Shown piece by piece: positions 16,453 to 25,609 of a stretch of 42,813 nucleotides of DNA. The stretch comes from Oligoflexia bacterium. Its GTDB lineage: Bacteria; Bdellovibrionota_C; UBA2361; JAFLCA01. The first letter of the stretch is position 1; every line of letters starts with the position of its first letter. The stretch is taken from positions 1-42,813 of the forward strand of contig JAIBBV010000032.1 in assembly GCA_019694465.1 (NCBI GenBank), read 5' to 3'. The translations under genes were made by a program, and so were the position numbers. The notes below the pieces were generated by a model, which saw only the letters and a list, made by a program, of their open reading frames with translations, was not told the DNA's origin and ran no database searches.

Positions 16453-17720
16453 GTAGCGCCGTCATCAATCAGCAGCTACAAAAGCTGGTGTCACTGGACG
16501 CTAGGCTGGTCGAAGCCGCAAAATCAATTAAAGTACTCAGCAACCTGGCCTGGCCACCAGACTTAGCGCAAAAGTTCCTGGATTCCTGGAACAAAGGCAA
16601 TCCTATCTTGCCAGAGGTTTCATACACGGGCAAAAACTATTCTTCTACTACCGGCGCACTTAAAGAAATCATGCGCGACTGCGATCAGCACCATCCAATA
16701 GGGAACTACATCTTTAAGACTGCCGAGAGCTACTGCATTGCTGCGGCAATGCTTGAATGTTTGGGCACGGCCGCATTCACAGAAATCTCTTCGACGCTCT
16801 ACGGCACGCCCCGCGAGACTATTGGCAATTCAGGAATCAGCATACTCGAGGCAGCCGAGCATTTCCTGCAAACTACAGCAAGTTTTACAAAATCAATTCA
16901 TACAACTGAAGCTGACCATTGCGTTTTGCCAAGCGTCGTAGCTGATGAACTAAGTCGCCAAATCGCGCCTGTTTTCACCAACCACCCAGTAGAAGTAGTA
17001 ATCGACAATACGCTCGCATCTAAGGCAGCTGCTGGCGCAAGAAGGATTCGCATACGAGGTGGAACTTGCTTTTCTTGGGCAGACATACCCCAACTTGTTC
17101 ACCATGAAGCATTCGTGCACACACTAACTATGCTTAATGGCAGAGAACAACCGAACTTAAAGTCGTTAGGTTTGGGGGCGCCCCGCACTACCAGAGCGCA
17201 AGAAGGCCTGGCCTTATTTGCTGAACTAATTACGACTTCAATCGACTTGAATAGATTAAGGCGCATAGCTTTGCGGGTAAAGGCAGTTCATCTTGCAATG
17301 GAAGGGGCAAATTTCATTGAGGTATTCAAATTTTTCCTGGATTCAGGGCAAGATGAGCTAGAGAGCTTTCATTCCACAATGCGCATTTTTCGAGGCGGAG
17401 ATGTACGAGGACGCATAGTGTACACAAAAGATGTTGTGTACCTTGAAGGGCTCGTCTTTATCGAACGCTTTTTGTTGAAGGCGATTGAAGAGGGACGAAC
17501 AAACTACCCTAACTACCTTTTCAGTGGGCGCTTAGCTTTGAGTGATGTTTTGGCACTGGATGAATACTTTGCAAATGGATTCATTGCGCCGCCATTGTAT
17601 GCCCCAAGTTGGATTAAAAATCGCGCCTGTCTAGCCGCATTCTTGCTCTATTCGAGTTTTACAAACCGCATAGATATCGGCAGAGTTCGGCTTGAGCATT
17701 TTGAACGACAGGAAATATAG
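16449..17720 (+). CDS. DUF1704 (QEGLA-motif) zinc metallopeptidase-like protein
   Basis: A 423-residue DUF1704 protein, formerly called flavohemoglobin expression-modulating QEGLA-motif protein. The family is related to mammalian MATCAP tyrosine carboxypeptidases. The HExxxH zinc motif is intact, VHHEAFVHTL (His219, Glu220, His224), followed by TMLNGREQP, GLGAPRTTRAQEGLALFAE with Gln251-Glu252 (the likely third zinc ligand), and VYLEGLVFIERFL. No signal peptide is seen, so it acts in the cytoplasm. Its ATG overlaps the rimK-like stop by four bases, and rimK/DUF1704 pairing recurs in other bacteria, so one may edit C-terminal residues that the other adds. The peptidase activity is inferred from the vertebrate homologues. 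Confidence 0.88.
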   Translation: MSSAVINQQLQKLVSLDARLVEAAKSIKVLSNLAWPPDLAQKFLDSWNKGNPILPEVSYTGKNYSSTTGALKEIMRDCDQHHPIGNYIFKTAESYCIAAAMLECLGTAAFTEISSTLYGTPRETIGNSGISILEAAEHFLQTTASFTKSIHTTEADHCVLPSVVADELSRQIAPVFTNHPVEVVIDNTLASKAAAGARRIRIRGGTCFSWADIPQLVHHEAFVHTLTMLNGREQPNLKSLGLGAPRTTRAQEGLALFAELITTSIDLNRLRRIALRVKAVHLAMEGANFIEVFKFFLDSGQDELESFHSTMRIFRGGDVRGRIVYTKDVVYLEGLVFIERFLLKAIEEGRTNYPNYLFSGRLALSDVLALDEYFANGFIAPPLYAPSWIKNRACLAAFLLYSSFTNRIDIGRVRLEHFERQEI

Positions 17721-17791
17721 CGCGCTTTCTATTTGCTGCCTGGTGACCACACCTGTAGATGGGAGAGATTGCAGCCAATGCCCAATTAAAC

Positions 17792-17895
17792 GTAGAAATC
17801 TGTATTCGATCAAACAGGCAGTGTGCGCTCTGTGGTTTTTAATTGGCTACATTGATGTCTGACACTGTCTGTCAGATTGAATAGCGACTATTGCA
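17792..17895. repeat. Dispersed repeat A, truncated copy
   Basis: Head and tail match the intact copy at 27306-27490, sharing GTAGAAATCTGTATT at the head, GTGCGCTCTGTGGTTTTTA in the middle and TGTCTGACACTGTCTGTCAG in the tail. The left arm and loop of the long inverted repeat (about 80 bases) are missing. The 7-bp hairpin TCTGACA/TGTCAGA in the tail is conserved in both copies. Confidence 0.75.
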
Positions 17896-18239
17896 CATTA
17901 AAACAGCTCCTCGCCCCTGGAGTTGCGTAGTTTTACGCATAGACGTATAAATTAGCTCACTTGGTTTTTGTTTAGTAAGCTTAATGCTACCACGCGGTGC
18001 AAGTGGGTGTAGCTGTCTGATATCGCTTGTATTTTTAGAAGATGAGCGTCTGGCTCAGCAGCCCCTAGTCCAATACAAGCTAGTTAATGCCAAAAGCTCT
18101 TGCCACTCGCTTTGCTTGCGATTAAGTCCCAAGCCCTAGAGCGTGGGTTAAGGTTGCTAGACAGGTTACAATTCCGATTGTTGGTATGATTTGGGCGCAC
18201 CCGAAGAGTAGTAGCTTAAAGCCCGCCATAAAAATGCTT

Positions 18240-18287
18240 TAGGCAACCTTAACGGTCTCGTATTGCGAGCAAAGCGAAGCAATCCAC
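18240..18287. repeat. Dispersed repeat B, copy 2
   Basis: It matches 28 of 32 bases with 15429-15460 and continues into ATTGCGAGCAAAGCGAAGC. Read on the minus strand this resembles the GCTTCGC...GCTCGCAAT type of interspersed repeat known from many bacterial genomes. Confidence 0.5.
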
Positions 18288-18412
18288 TTCATTTTGTTAC
18301 GCGCTCTTAATATCGTACTCAAATGTAGTACCGCCTTTGAAATTCGCGCGAGTTTGTTTCTAGGGATGTAGTACTCGCACAGCTCTCTGCTTATTTCACT
18401 TGGTGTACTTAG

Positions 18413-19849
18413 ATGGACCTTACGCCACGCCCAGATGATACTGCCCAACCCAGCACTGGGGGGCCCCCCTTACGGGGAGAGGCAGTGGATCCTGCTGCCG
18501 CAGCTCAAGCTAATCATCCAGAAGTTACATCTGAATTTTTATTGTTCAATAGGAGGATTGATTCTTGCGCAGTCTTGCGTTTTTGGGCTACTCAGTTCGC
18601 CGCCGCTATTACTGCCACACACCAAGCTAGCGCTGCGATTGAGATCTCCCAAATTCGCCAGGGGCTCCAGGCGCTTGTTCTGAATCTTTTTCCGATTAGT
18701 GCAAGCATCCAATTCCGATCAGCGACTGAAGCACTTCATCATAAGCTTACCGACGCTGAGGCGATCGACATAGGCGCATTTTGTATCGGGATGCCTCAGC
18801 AAGATGGCAAGCAGGCTAGTGATATTCAAGCCTTGGCTTCCGCACTTACATTAATTGAAGAGTTAGATGCAATCTTGGAGATAAGTGATGAGCACCAAAG
18901 AGAGGCCGGTTTAAAAAAATTTGTACATTTCCTTGATACCGGCGAGCGAATCGACAACATTCCCGAAGTGGAATCCATAGCCGATCGTGATTTCGCCTCT
19001 TTACTTGAAGAAGCGGCACTAAGACTTACTGGGGCGTTAATCCCACATACACTTGATACTTCAATTTTTAATCTCGCATTTGAAAATAGCCAAGATCGAA
19101 TGCTCTTCTGGGCTGGCCTTGATATTGCACGGCGCTTTGCCTCATCTACTGCCGGACTAGAGGCATCTGCTTTTAAGGACGCACGCGCTAACGTGATAGA
19201 GCAGTTAGGACTGCAAGCTGCTCTACGTGTACAGCAATTAAGAGTAAAAGATGTAAGTTGGGAGGTGGGCGGAATTTATAGAGCTCTAGCTGCTTTTTCT
19301 ACTGATGCTATACCAACGTTTGTAAAGTGTTTTAAATTTCACGCCGAGACAGCCCAGCCTAACTTCATTAGAACTAAAGAAGTTATTTGGGCACTATACG
19401 CACTCGAGCATGTCCCAACTTCGGCTATAAAACCTTTCCTTCGCACATCAACACCTACCCAAGCGCCACTCCCCGCAAAAGCCGTGGAGCATGATATCAT
19501 CGATGCTGTCCTTCAACTCACGCGCCATCAATTCGAATCGGTACAAACATGGGCGGTTGCGACTTTACTATACATAGCTCCCGATGATCGTCGCGCAATT
19601 AACAAGCTGGATATGTTGGAAGACAATTTTGCGGAACTCCCAGATGCCGTTAAACTGCTTGTGGAATTACGCAATGTAATGACAAATCATGGTCTGAATG
19701 CTTCCAATTTGAGTCAGCAACAGGCCTCTTTCGCCGCATGGGCGCAGCAAGAAATTCAACATCTCCCTGCCAAATTTGCTCAGTTTGTCGGACAATTTAG
19801 ACCAGTGCCACGTATCGTGCGACTACTTAGAGAGGCAAGTCCGATTTGA
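18413..19849 (+). CDS. Hypothetical helical protein, 478 aa
   Basis: I do not recognise this protein. It is largely helical with many short Ala/Leu-rich helices, for example FWATQFAAAITATHQASAAI, AFSTDAIPTFVKCF and VQTWAVATLLYIAPDDRRAI, which could form a HEAT/ARM-like solenoid. It has no signal peptide, membrane segment or catalytic motif. The first 30 residues (MDLTPRPDDTAQPSTGGPP...) are Pro/Ala-rich and probably disordered. It starts at ATG 18413 with no strong ribosome binding site. It precedes the imuA operator by about 60 bases on the same strand and ends 102 bases before imuA. Whether it belongs to the SOS group is not known; the operator array lies after it, so it probably has its own promoter. 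Confidence 0.62.
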   Translation: MDLTPRPDDTAQPSTGGPPLRGEAVDPAAAAQANHPEVTSEFLLFNRRIDSCAVLRFWATQFAAAITATHQASAAIEISQIRQGLQALVLNLFPISASIQFRSATEALHHKLTDAEAIDIGAFCIGMPQQDGKQASDIQALASALTLIEELDAILEISDEHQREAGLKKFVHFLDTGERIDNIPEVESIADRDFASLLEEAALRLTGALIPHTLDTSIFNLAFENSQDRMLFWAGLDIARRFASSTAGLEASAFKDARANVIEQLGLQAALRVQQLRVKDVSWEVGGIYRALAAFSTDAIPTFVKCFKFHAETAQPNFIRTKEVIWALYALEHVPTSAIKPFLRTSTPTQAPLPAKAVEHDIIDAVLQLTRHQFESVQTWAVATLLYIAPDDRRAINKLDMLEDNFAELPDAVKLLVELRNVMTNHGLNASNLSQQQASFAAWAQQEIQHLPAKFAQFVGQFRPVPRIVRLLREASPI

Positions 19850-19907
19850 CAGGCCCGGTCTCAATTCATTTTTAACAGAAGGTGAATGTTAGCAGGTCCA
19901 CCGCATA

Positions 19908-19943
19908 TTTCTATATAGATTCTACTATAGAATTATACTAGAA
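19908..19943 (+). promoter_or_regulatory. Candidate SOS/LexA operator array upstream of imuA
   Basis: Three related motifs lie in tandem within 36 bases: TCTATATAGA (19910-19919, perfect palindrome), TTCTACTATAGAA (19920-19932, perfect 5-bp arms around CTA), and TTATACTAGAA (19933-19943, imperfect). TATACT at 19934-19939 could be the -10 element, so a repressor bound here would block it. ImuA-type cassettes are normally LexA-controlled. The motif differs from the LexA boxes I know, so the assignment is inferred. The ATG at 19952 would be nearly leaderless. Confidence 0.55.
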
Positions 19944-19951
19944 TATGCAAT

Positions 19952-20923
19952 ATGCGAGATACCCCCCTAAGATATTCGAGTTTAATTGAGGCTAGTTCAC
20001 TGCCAGAGTTGAAACTAAATCCGCTGGCAGGATCTACCTTAAAAGCAGACGAAAAAATTTTATCAGATGGCCGCGCACGCTCTATCAGCGACTTACTAGA
20101 TGCTGGGCTTATATCCCCTGCCCAACATACTGAGCAGTCTGAAACCCATTTATCACCAAAAACTTTTGTTGATCTACTGAAAGCACAATATTCTTCCTCA
20201 GCCTCACCCCCAAATACAATCAACTTCGGCACACAGGCTATCGACTCAGCTTTTCCCAGTGGAGTATTTGCCTGCGGAGCGGTACACGAGTACTGCTGTC
20301 AACATGCGCCTCTTAGTGTTTTATCTCTGCTCGCTGGAAATCTCTTGCGAGACTTAGTGTCTCAAAAGTTTATTATATGGATTGGCAGAGATGTATGGCC
20401 TACACCACATATACTAAGTCGCTGCGGATGTCTTTCCAATAATGGAAAGTACTCAGCTTGCCTATTTATCGATCCGCCCGATGCCTCAAGCAAATTATGG
20501 GCTTTGCACTTTGCTTTACAATCGCCTGCTGTTGCTGCAGTTATTGCCACCCAAGACCAACTATCTCTGCGCTTAAGTCGCAAGCTTTCTCTAGCTGCTC
20601 GTAAAAGTGGTGCCATATGTTTTCTCGTGCGCCAGTTAAACATCAAAACTGGAATTCAAAGCTCTCGTTCGCGCTGGAAAATTCAGTCTTATCCTTCTAC
20701 TTCTCAGCATCCCCGCTTTCAACTTGAACTTATGCACTATAAAGGGTTTCAGCCTAAGCAGCGCTCTTGGATCATAGAACTTGCCGAGGACATCTCTCAT
20801 GTCTCATATCAACCGACGCTATTTGTGCGTGTACCTACCACGTTGGCCAATTCAAAGAGTGATGCGCCACATAGGTCACAATGCTCCGGTAGTATTAACG
20901 CGTCAAAGAGCGCAGCAGCTTAG
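19952..20923 (+). CDS. imuA: ImuA-like SOS mutagenesis accessory protein
   Basis: A 323-residue RecA/SulA-superfamily protein that acts with ImuB and DnaE2 in damage-induced mutagenesis. Seen: NTINFGTQAIDSAFPSGVFA (about 89-108), AVHEYCCQHAPLSVLSLLA, IIWIGRDVWPTPHILSRCGC and LFIDPPDASSKLWALHFALQ, which match the ImuA core. A Walker A lysine motif is not intact, as usual for ImuA. The first 85 residues are poorly conserved. It is the first gene of an operon: imuB starts at 20799, inside this gene, so its last 125 bases are read in two frames. The order imuA-imuB-dnaE2 directly after the palindromic operator supports the call. Confidence 0.84.
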   Translation: MRDTPLRYSSLIEASSLPELKLNPLAGSTLKADEKILSDGRARSISDLLDAGLISPAQHTEQSETHLSPKTFVDLLKAQYSSSASPPNTINFGTQAIDSAFPSGVFACGAVHEYCCQHAPLSVLSLLAGNLLRDLVSQKFIIWIGRDVWPTPHILSRCGCLSNNGKYSACLFIDPPDASSKLWALHFALQSPAVAAVIATQDQLSLRLSRKLSLAARKSGAICFLVRQLNIKTGIQSSRSRWKIQSYPSTSQHPRFQLELMHYKGFQPKQRSWIIELAEDISHVSYQPTLFVRVPTTLANSKSDAPHRSQCSGSINASKSAAA

Positions 20924-22376
20924 CGTCGCGCATGCCTGCGAGCAGGCAGAGCAAGATGGCATTCGAAATGGCATGCCACTCTCTCTTGCGCGCGCACTTT
21001 GTCCGCAAGCACGTATATATGCATGGGATGGGCGCTCAGATGTGCGAGCTCTCTATCGCATTGCACTGCGCGCTGACAACCTTAGTCCAATTTGCAGCTT
21101 AGATCCTGAACTTATAGCAGCTTACAAATGTGCAAGCTTAGACAAGTTAAGCCCTCTCCATTTTGGCTTAATCCTGGATCTTTCCGGCATGCAACGCCTA
21201 TATAACTCAGAACAGTCTATTGTAGAAAAAATCAGCGCGCGCTTTGCTCGCGTTGGCATAAAATGCCGCTGTGCTCTAACTGCCACTATCGGGAGCGCCT
21301 GGGCTTTGTCACGCTTTGCTCCTAGCACTCAAATAACAATTGCAGCACACACCTCTTTGCGCACTGCGTTGGCTACTCTTCCACTTGCAGCGCTACGCCT
21401 TCCAGAACAAATACTTTCTGGGCTCTACCTTGTTGGGCTTAAACAAATACGCGACGTACTACAGCTTGCCCCAAAAGAACTAGCTGCGCGCTTTGGGGTA
21501 GAAACATTGAGAAGAATAGACCAAGCCCTCGGCTATGTTGAAGAGCGCATATCGGCCATACCCCGCCCTAGCATTTTCAAAGTATGCAAAAGATTTGAAA
21601 TTCCTATCTGCGGACATGCGCCGCTATGCTTAGCAGTTCTGTGCCTTTTTGAAGAGCTTTTTGCAGCCCTACTTGCAAAACGGCACCGCGCGGCCTTATT
21701 TCGTATCGTTATCAGTGGCAAACGCGACAGTGGGGATTTGTTTTGCGATAAGCGAGAACTTTCGCTTACTAGTGCCACAAAGAGCTTTAAGCATCTTCAA
21801 AGTATCATTGCGCCGATTCTTGAAAAGTGGCCCCTGCCTGCTGGAGCAACACTGATTCAAGTACACGCCAAACGCCTAGAGCATGCGAGCGAAGAGCAGC
21901 GTGATTTTTTGCAGGCACACGATCTACAGCAACTTCTAACGCAGAGCTCTGAGTTCCTAAATTGCCTTTCAAGCGCAATTGGGGAAAACAACATTCGACA
22001 GATCGGCTATCATGAATCATTTATTCCGGAACGATCATTCGAGTATGCGCCGCTCTGTCGCAGAATAGCAGCGACTTATAACACACCTATTTTTACTATC
22101 AATCGCCCGCCCCAACTGCTGCGCAAGCCAGAGCAGATCACGGCTCTAGCAATGCTGCCTGATAAAGCTCCTGCACGAATCGTATGGAAAGGTGAGGAAT
22201 TAAAAATATTATCCGCAGTTGGCCCAGAGCGCATAGCTCCTGAATGGTGGCAACAGTATCCAGAGACAGTCTATGACGAACGAGAGTATTTCCGCTTGCA
22301 AGATCAGCGTGGGCGTTGGCTATGGGTATTCCGAGAGCGCAAAAGCCTTTTTTGGTTCATTCATGGTCTATGGTAA
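20799..22376 (+). CDS. imuB: ImuB, inactive Y-family polymerase homologue
   Basis: A 525-residue member of the Y-family fold that scaffolds DnaE2 and ImuA at the beta clamp, rather than polymerising itself. The N-terminus RRYLCVYLPRWPIQRVMRH is typical of ImuB; the catalytic Asp of the DinB D-M-D-x-F motif is absent. Further family traits are ACEQAEQDGIRNGMPLSLAR, HFGLILDLSGMQRL and TIGSAWALSRFAP, with a C-terminal half ending HGLW. The ATG at 20799 follows GAGGA by eight bases; an upstream TTG at 20781 is less likely. It overlaps imuA by 125 bases and dnaE2 by seven. A clamp-binding motif was not confidently found. Confidence 0.9.
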   Translation: MSHINRRYLCVYLPRWPIQRVMRHIGHNAPVVLTRQRAQQLSVAHACEQAEQDGIRNGMPLSLARALCPQARIYAWDGRSDVRALYRIALRADNLSPICSLDPELIAAYKCASLDKLSPLHFGLILDLSGMQRLYNSEQSIVEKISARFARVGIKCRCALTATIGSAWALSRFAPSTQITIAAHTSLRTALATLPLAALRLPEQILSGLYLVGLKQIRDVLQLAPKELAARFGVETLRRIDQALGYVEERISAIPRPSIFKVCKRFEIPICGHAPLCLAVLCLFEELFAALLAKRHRAALFRIVISGKRDSGDLFCDKRELSLTSATKSFKHLQSIIAPILEKWPLPAGATLIQVHAKRLEHASEEQRDFLQAHDLQQLLTQSSEFLNCLSSAIGENNIRQIGYHESFIPERSFEYAPLCRRIAATYNTPIFTINRPPQLLRKPEQITALAMLPDKAPARIVWKGEELKILSAVGPERIAPEWWQQYPETVYDEREYFRLQDQRGRWLWVFRERKSLFWFIHGLW

Positions 22377-25300
22377 ACCAATCTCTCTCAACATATGCAG
22401 AGATCTGCGCGCTCAGTAATTTCTCATTTTTGCGTGGGGCCAGCCATGCTGAAGAGCATATAAGACGCGCTCATGAACTTGGCTTACGCGCTATAGCCAT
22501 TACAGATTTAAATAGCTTAGCTGGAATAGTGCGCGCACATTGTGCAGCTCGCAACGTGGGCCTGCAACTTATTATTGGCGCGTTACTTATAATACGTGAT
22601 AAACCGGAGGCAAACGCCTCCCAAGCCTTGGTCTGCGTTTACCCTCACTCACGCGCTGCGTATGGCAGGCTCTGCCAGACTTTAACTACTGGCAACTTGC
22701 GCGCATCTAAGGGCGAATGTTTTCTAACTCTAGAGGATCTAGCGCAAGTAATTGATGATTCCGCTTTTGCAATCTGCCCAGGCCACACTTTTGCTCACTG
22801 CCCAAGCCCCTCACTTGAAGCTCATATTCATAATGTCGCACGTTTTCTTGGCGAGCATGCGCGGAGCTTTAGTTCTGTCATGCTCAACCTTAACTATGGA
22901 TATGCCAGTGAGTATTTTTTGCAACGCACCTGTGCACTGGCGCGCGATAGTAAGCTCTCTTTGGTGGCGAGCAATGTGGCCCGTTATCATATTCCTGAGC
23001 GTAAGCCACTAGCTGATGTGCTAACTTGCATACGTGAAGGTGTAACGATCGAGAATGCTGGCTTTTTGCTGCAACAGAATACTGAAGCCTTTTTGCACAC
23101 GCCTCAAGAAATGCACTATATCTACCGGCATTTTCCTGAGGCACTACAACGCACTCTGGAGATAGCGGACTGGACAAGTTCATTCTCTTTGGAACAACTA
23201 CGTTATGAGTATCCAGAAGAGATTTGCCCGCCTGGAGCAACTCCCCTTGAATATCTAACTCAGCTTACTTGGGATGGAGCGCAACAACGCTTCCCTGAAG
23301 GAATCCCAGCAGATGTACGCCAGACAATCGAGCAAGAGTTGAAGCTCATCCATGAGCTTCGCTACGAGAAATACTTTCTTACCTGTCGCGACATCGTACG
23401 TTTTGCCAGAGAACGTGGAATTTTATGCCAAGGCCGCGGAGCTGCTGCAAACTCAGCTGTTTGCTTTTGTCTTGGTATCACTTCTGTGGATCCAAGCAGG
23501 ATAAATCTTTTATTTGCACGCTTTGTCAGCCGTGAACGCAAAGAACCGCCCGATATAGATATAGATTTTGAGCATGAAAGGCGCGAAGAAGTCATTCAGT
23601 ATATATATTCGCGTTTTGGTCGTGAACGTGCCGGACTCACAGCTGAAGTAATCACATATCGTCAACGCAGCGCTGTGAGAGAGACAGCCAAAGCACTGGG
23701 GCTTTCTAATCAGATTGCTGGAAGTCTTGCCAAATCGATTCACCACTGGACCAAATGCGCACTACCAGCTGAGGAATTGCGCGCGCTTGGGCTAGATCCT
23801 TTAGATCCACGCGTTCAGCAGACGATGCGATTTACCCACGAATTACTTAGTTTTCCGCGACATTTATCACAGCATGTTGGTGGCTTTATTATATCCGATA
23901 GTCCTCTTAGCGAATTTGTGCCGATTCTTAAAGCCGGCATGGAAGAACGCACGATTATTGAATGGGACAAAGACGACATTGAGGCGCTTGGGCTTCTCAA
24001 AATTGATATCCTTGCCCTAGGAATGCTGACCTGCATACGCAAGGCATTAGATGAAATAAACAAACAGCACTCAAAAGCTCAGCAAAAGCGCCTAGATCTA
24101 CATTCCATTCCAGCAGAAGACCCTGCTGTATACGATATGCTATGTGAAGCGGACACTGTTGGCGTATTTCAAATTGAATCTCGCGCGCAGATGTCAATGC
24201 TGCCTCGACTAAAGCCACGCTGCTTCTATGATCTAGTTATTGAAGTGGCGATAGTTAGACCAGGGCCAATCCAAGGAAATATGGTGCATCCGTTTCTAAA
24301 GCGCCGCAATGGACTGGAAAAGCCATACTATCCAGATAAGCGCGTAGTTGACATTCTTGGCAAGACATTAGGCGTGCCACTATTTCAAGAACAAGCAATG
24401 CGTCTGGCAATTGTGTTGGCAGACTTCTCGCCGGATGAAGCCGAGGCCCTAAGGCGCGCCATGGCAGCCTGGAAACGGGACAAGGGTAGATTGGCTTCTT
24501 TTACAGCACGTATTGTGCAAGGCATGTTAAAAAATGGCTACTCGCATAGTTTTGCCGAAACCTGCTGTGAGCAGATGAAAGGCTTTAGTGAGTATGGCTT
24601 CCCCGAATCACATGCCGCCTCTTTTGCCTTGCTAGTCTATGCTTCGGCTTGGATTAAGCGCCATCATCCAGCTATATTTGCGATGGCGCTCCTTAATAGC
24701 CAGCCGATGGGATTCTATGCGCCGGCCCAAATTATACGCGATGCTCGCCAACACGGAGTGCAGGTTCTACCAATTGATGTACTTAAAAGTGGTTGGGACT
24801 GCGCCATTGAAGGGACGGCTTTGCGGTTAGGCTTTAGGTTGATACGGGGAATCGCTGAGAGTCAGGCCAATATTGTTTGCCAATGCGCTAGCAATCATAG
24901 CATCTCTTCACTAAACGAAGTTTGGTTATTTGCACAGCGCTACGGACGGCTACACAAGGCGACTCTCTCGCTTATGGCACGCGCTGACGCTTTTCATACA
25001 CTTGGCCTTTCGAGTCGCGATGCGCTTTGGCACATTAGAGCTCTGCCAAATCAAATTGCACCACTAGATCTATATTTTTCGCCCCCTAACAGTTCACAAA
25101 CAAAAACTAACTTGCCAGGCATTAGCACCCAGCAATCTATGTTTCAAGACTATGAGATGACAGGCCTATCGCTACGCGCCCATCCGATACAATTTATCCG
25201 CTCAATGCTACTAGAACGCGGCGCCACCAGTGCGCGGGAGCTACAAGACTTTCCTCCTTCACGCCTTAAAGAGCGAGTTGCAGCAGCTGGTGTTGTTCTT

Positions 25301-25552
25301 GTACGCCAACGTCCACATACAGCGCATGGTGTAGTTTTTCTAACTCTAGAAGATGAAACTGCTATGCTTAATTTAATTATCAAGCCACAAATTTTCGAGC
25401 GCTTCCAAAAAATTATTATAAATCATAGCTGCCTTCTTGTAAGAGGTCGGCTAGAGCGAGTTGGGCGCCTTGTATACATAAATGCTGAGCAACTAGAAAG
25501 TTTAGACCACGAAATTGCCTATCGTAGTAGCGCTAAACAATATTCTTATTAG
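22370..25552 (+). CDS. dnaE2: Error-prone DNA polymerase III alpha subunit DnaE2
   Basis: A 1060-residue C-family polymerase for translesion synthesis, starting at ATG 22370, seven bases before the imuB stop; a longer frame from 22316 runs into imuB. Residues about 8-60 open the PHP domain (YAEICALSNFSFLRGASHAE, ITDLNSLAGIVRAH). The polymerase core has CQGRGAAANSAVCFCLGITS, PPDIDIDFEHERREEVIQYI with the catalytic Asp pair, GVPLFQEQAMRLAIVLADFS and GFSEYGFPESHAASFALLVY. The end holds an OB-fold (VVLVRQRPHTAHGVVFLTLE). Residue choice and the imuA/imuB context mark it as DnaE2 rather than replicative DnaE. The length is normal for the family. It ends the operon. Confidence 0.96.
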   Translation: MVNQSLSTYAEICALSNFSFLRGASHAEEHIRRAHELGLRAIAITDLNSLAGIVRAHCAARNVGLQLIIGALLIIRDKPEANASQALVCVYPHSRAAYGRLCQTLTTGNLRASKGECFLTLEDLAQVIDDSAFAICPGHTFAHCPSPSLEAHIHNVARFLGEHARSFSSVMLNLNYGYASEYFLQRTCALARDSKLSLVASNVARYHIPERKPLADVLTCIREGVTIENAGFLLQQNTEAFLHTPQEMHYIYRHFPEALQRTLEIADWTSSFSLEQLRYEYPEEICPPGATPLEYLTQLTWDGAQQRFPEGIPADVRQTIEQELKLIHELRYEKYFLTCRDIVRFARERGILCQGRGAAANSAVCFCLGITSVDPSRINLLFARFVSRERKEPPDIDIDFEHERREEVIQYIYSRFGRERAGLTAEVITYRQRSAVRETAKALGLSNQIAGSLAKSIHHWTKCALPAEELRALGLDPLDPRVQQTMRFTHELLSFPRHLSQHVGGFIISDSPLSEFVPILKAGMEERTIIEWDKDDIEALGLLKIDILALGMLTCIRKALDEINKQHSKAQQKRLDLHSIPAEDPAVYDMLCEADTVGVFQIESRAQMSMLPRLKPRCFYDLVIEVAIVRPGPIQGNMVHPFLKRRNGLEKPYYPDKRVVDILGKTLGVPLFQEQAMRLAIVLADFSPDEAEALRRAMAAWKRDKGRLASFTARIVQGMLKNGYSHSFAETCCEQMKGFSEYGFPESHAASFALLVYASAWIKRHHPAIFAMALLNSQPMGFYAPAQIIRDARQHGVQVLPIDVLKSGWDCAIEGTALRLGFRLIRGIAESQANIVCQCASNHSISSLNEVWLFAQRYGRLHKATLSLMARADAFHTLGLSSRDALWHIRALPNQIAPLDLYFSPPNSSQTKTNLPGISTQQSMFQDYEMTGLSLRAHPIQFIRSMLLERGATSARELQDFPPSRLKERVAAAGVVLVRQRPHTAHGVVFLTLEDETAMLNLIIKPQIFERFQKIIINHSCLLVRGRLERVGRLVYINAEQLESLDHEIAYRSSAKQYSY

Positions 25553-25609
25553 AGACTATTTGAAAAATCCAACACAGTCCTAACCCACTGGCGCGAATGT
25601 CGGTATTTC

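Larger units (their letters stand above)
17721..18412. other. 692-base gene-poor region with two dispersed repeats
   Basis: No credible coding frame was found between the DUF1704 gene and the orphan gene at 18413. The region holds the truncated repeat A copy (17792-17895) and the repeat B copy (18240-18287). Small minus-strand frames here (for example 18239-18448) run through repeat B and look spurious. It could be the remains of a decayed gene or mobile element. Confidence 0.6.

Noticed and set aside
17721..18412. CRISPR array, tRNA or integrase remnant in the gene-poor gap
   Set aside because: No regularly spaced repeat, no clear tRNA cloverleaf and no recombinase fragment was seen.
18239..18448. 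69-residue minus-strand ORF
   Set aside because: It runs through dispersed repeat B and overlaps the start of the orphan gene on the other strand; no family features are seen.
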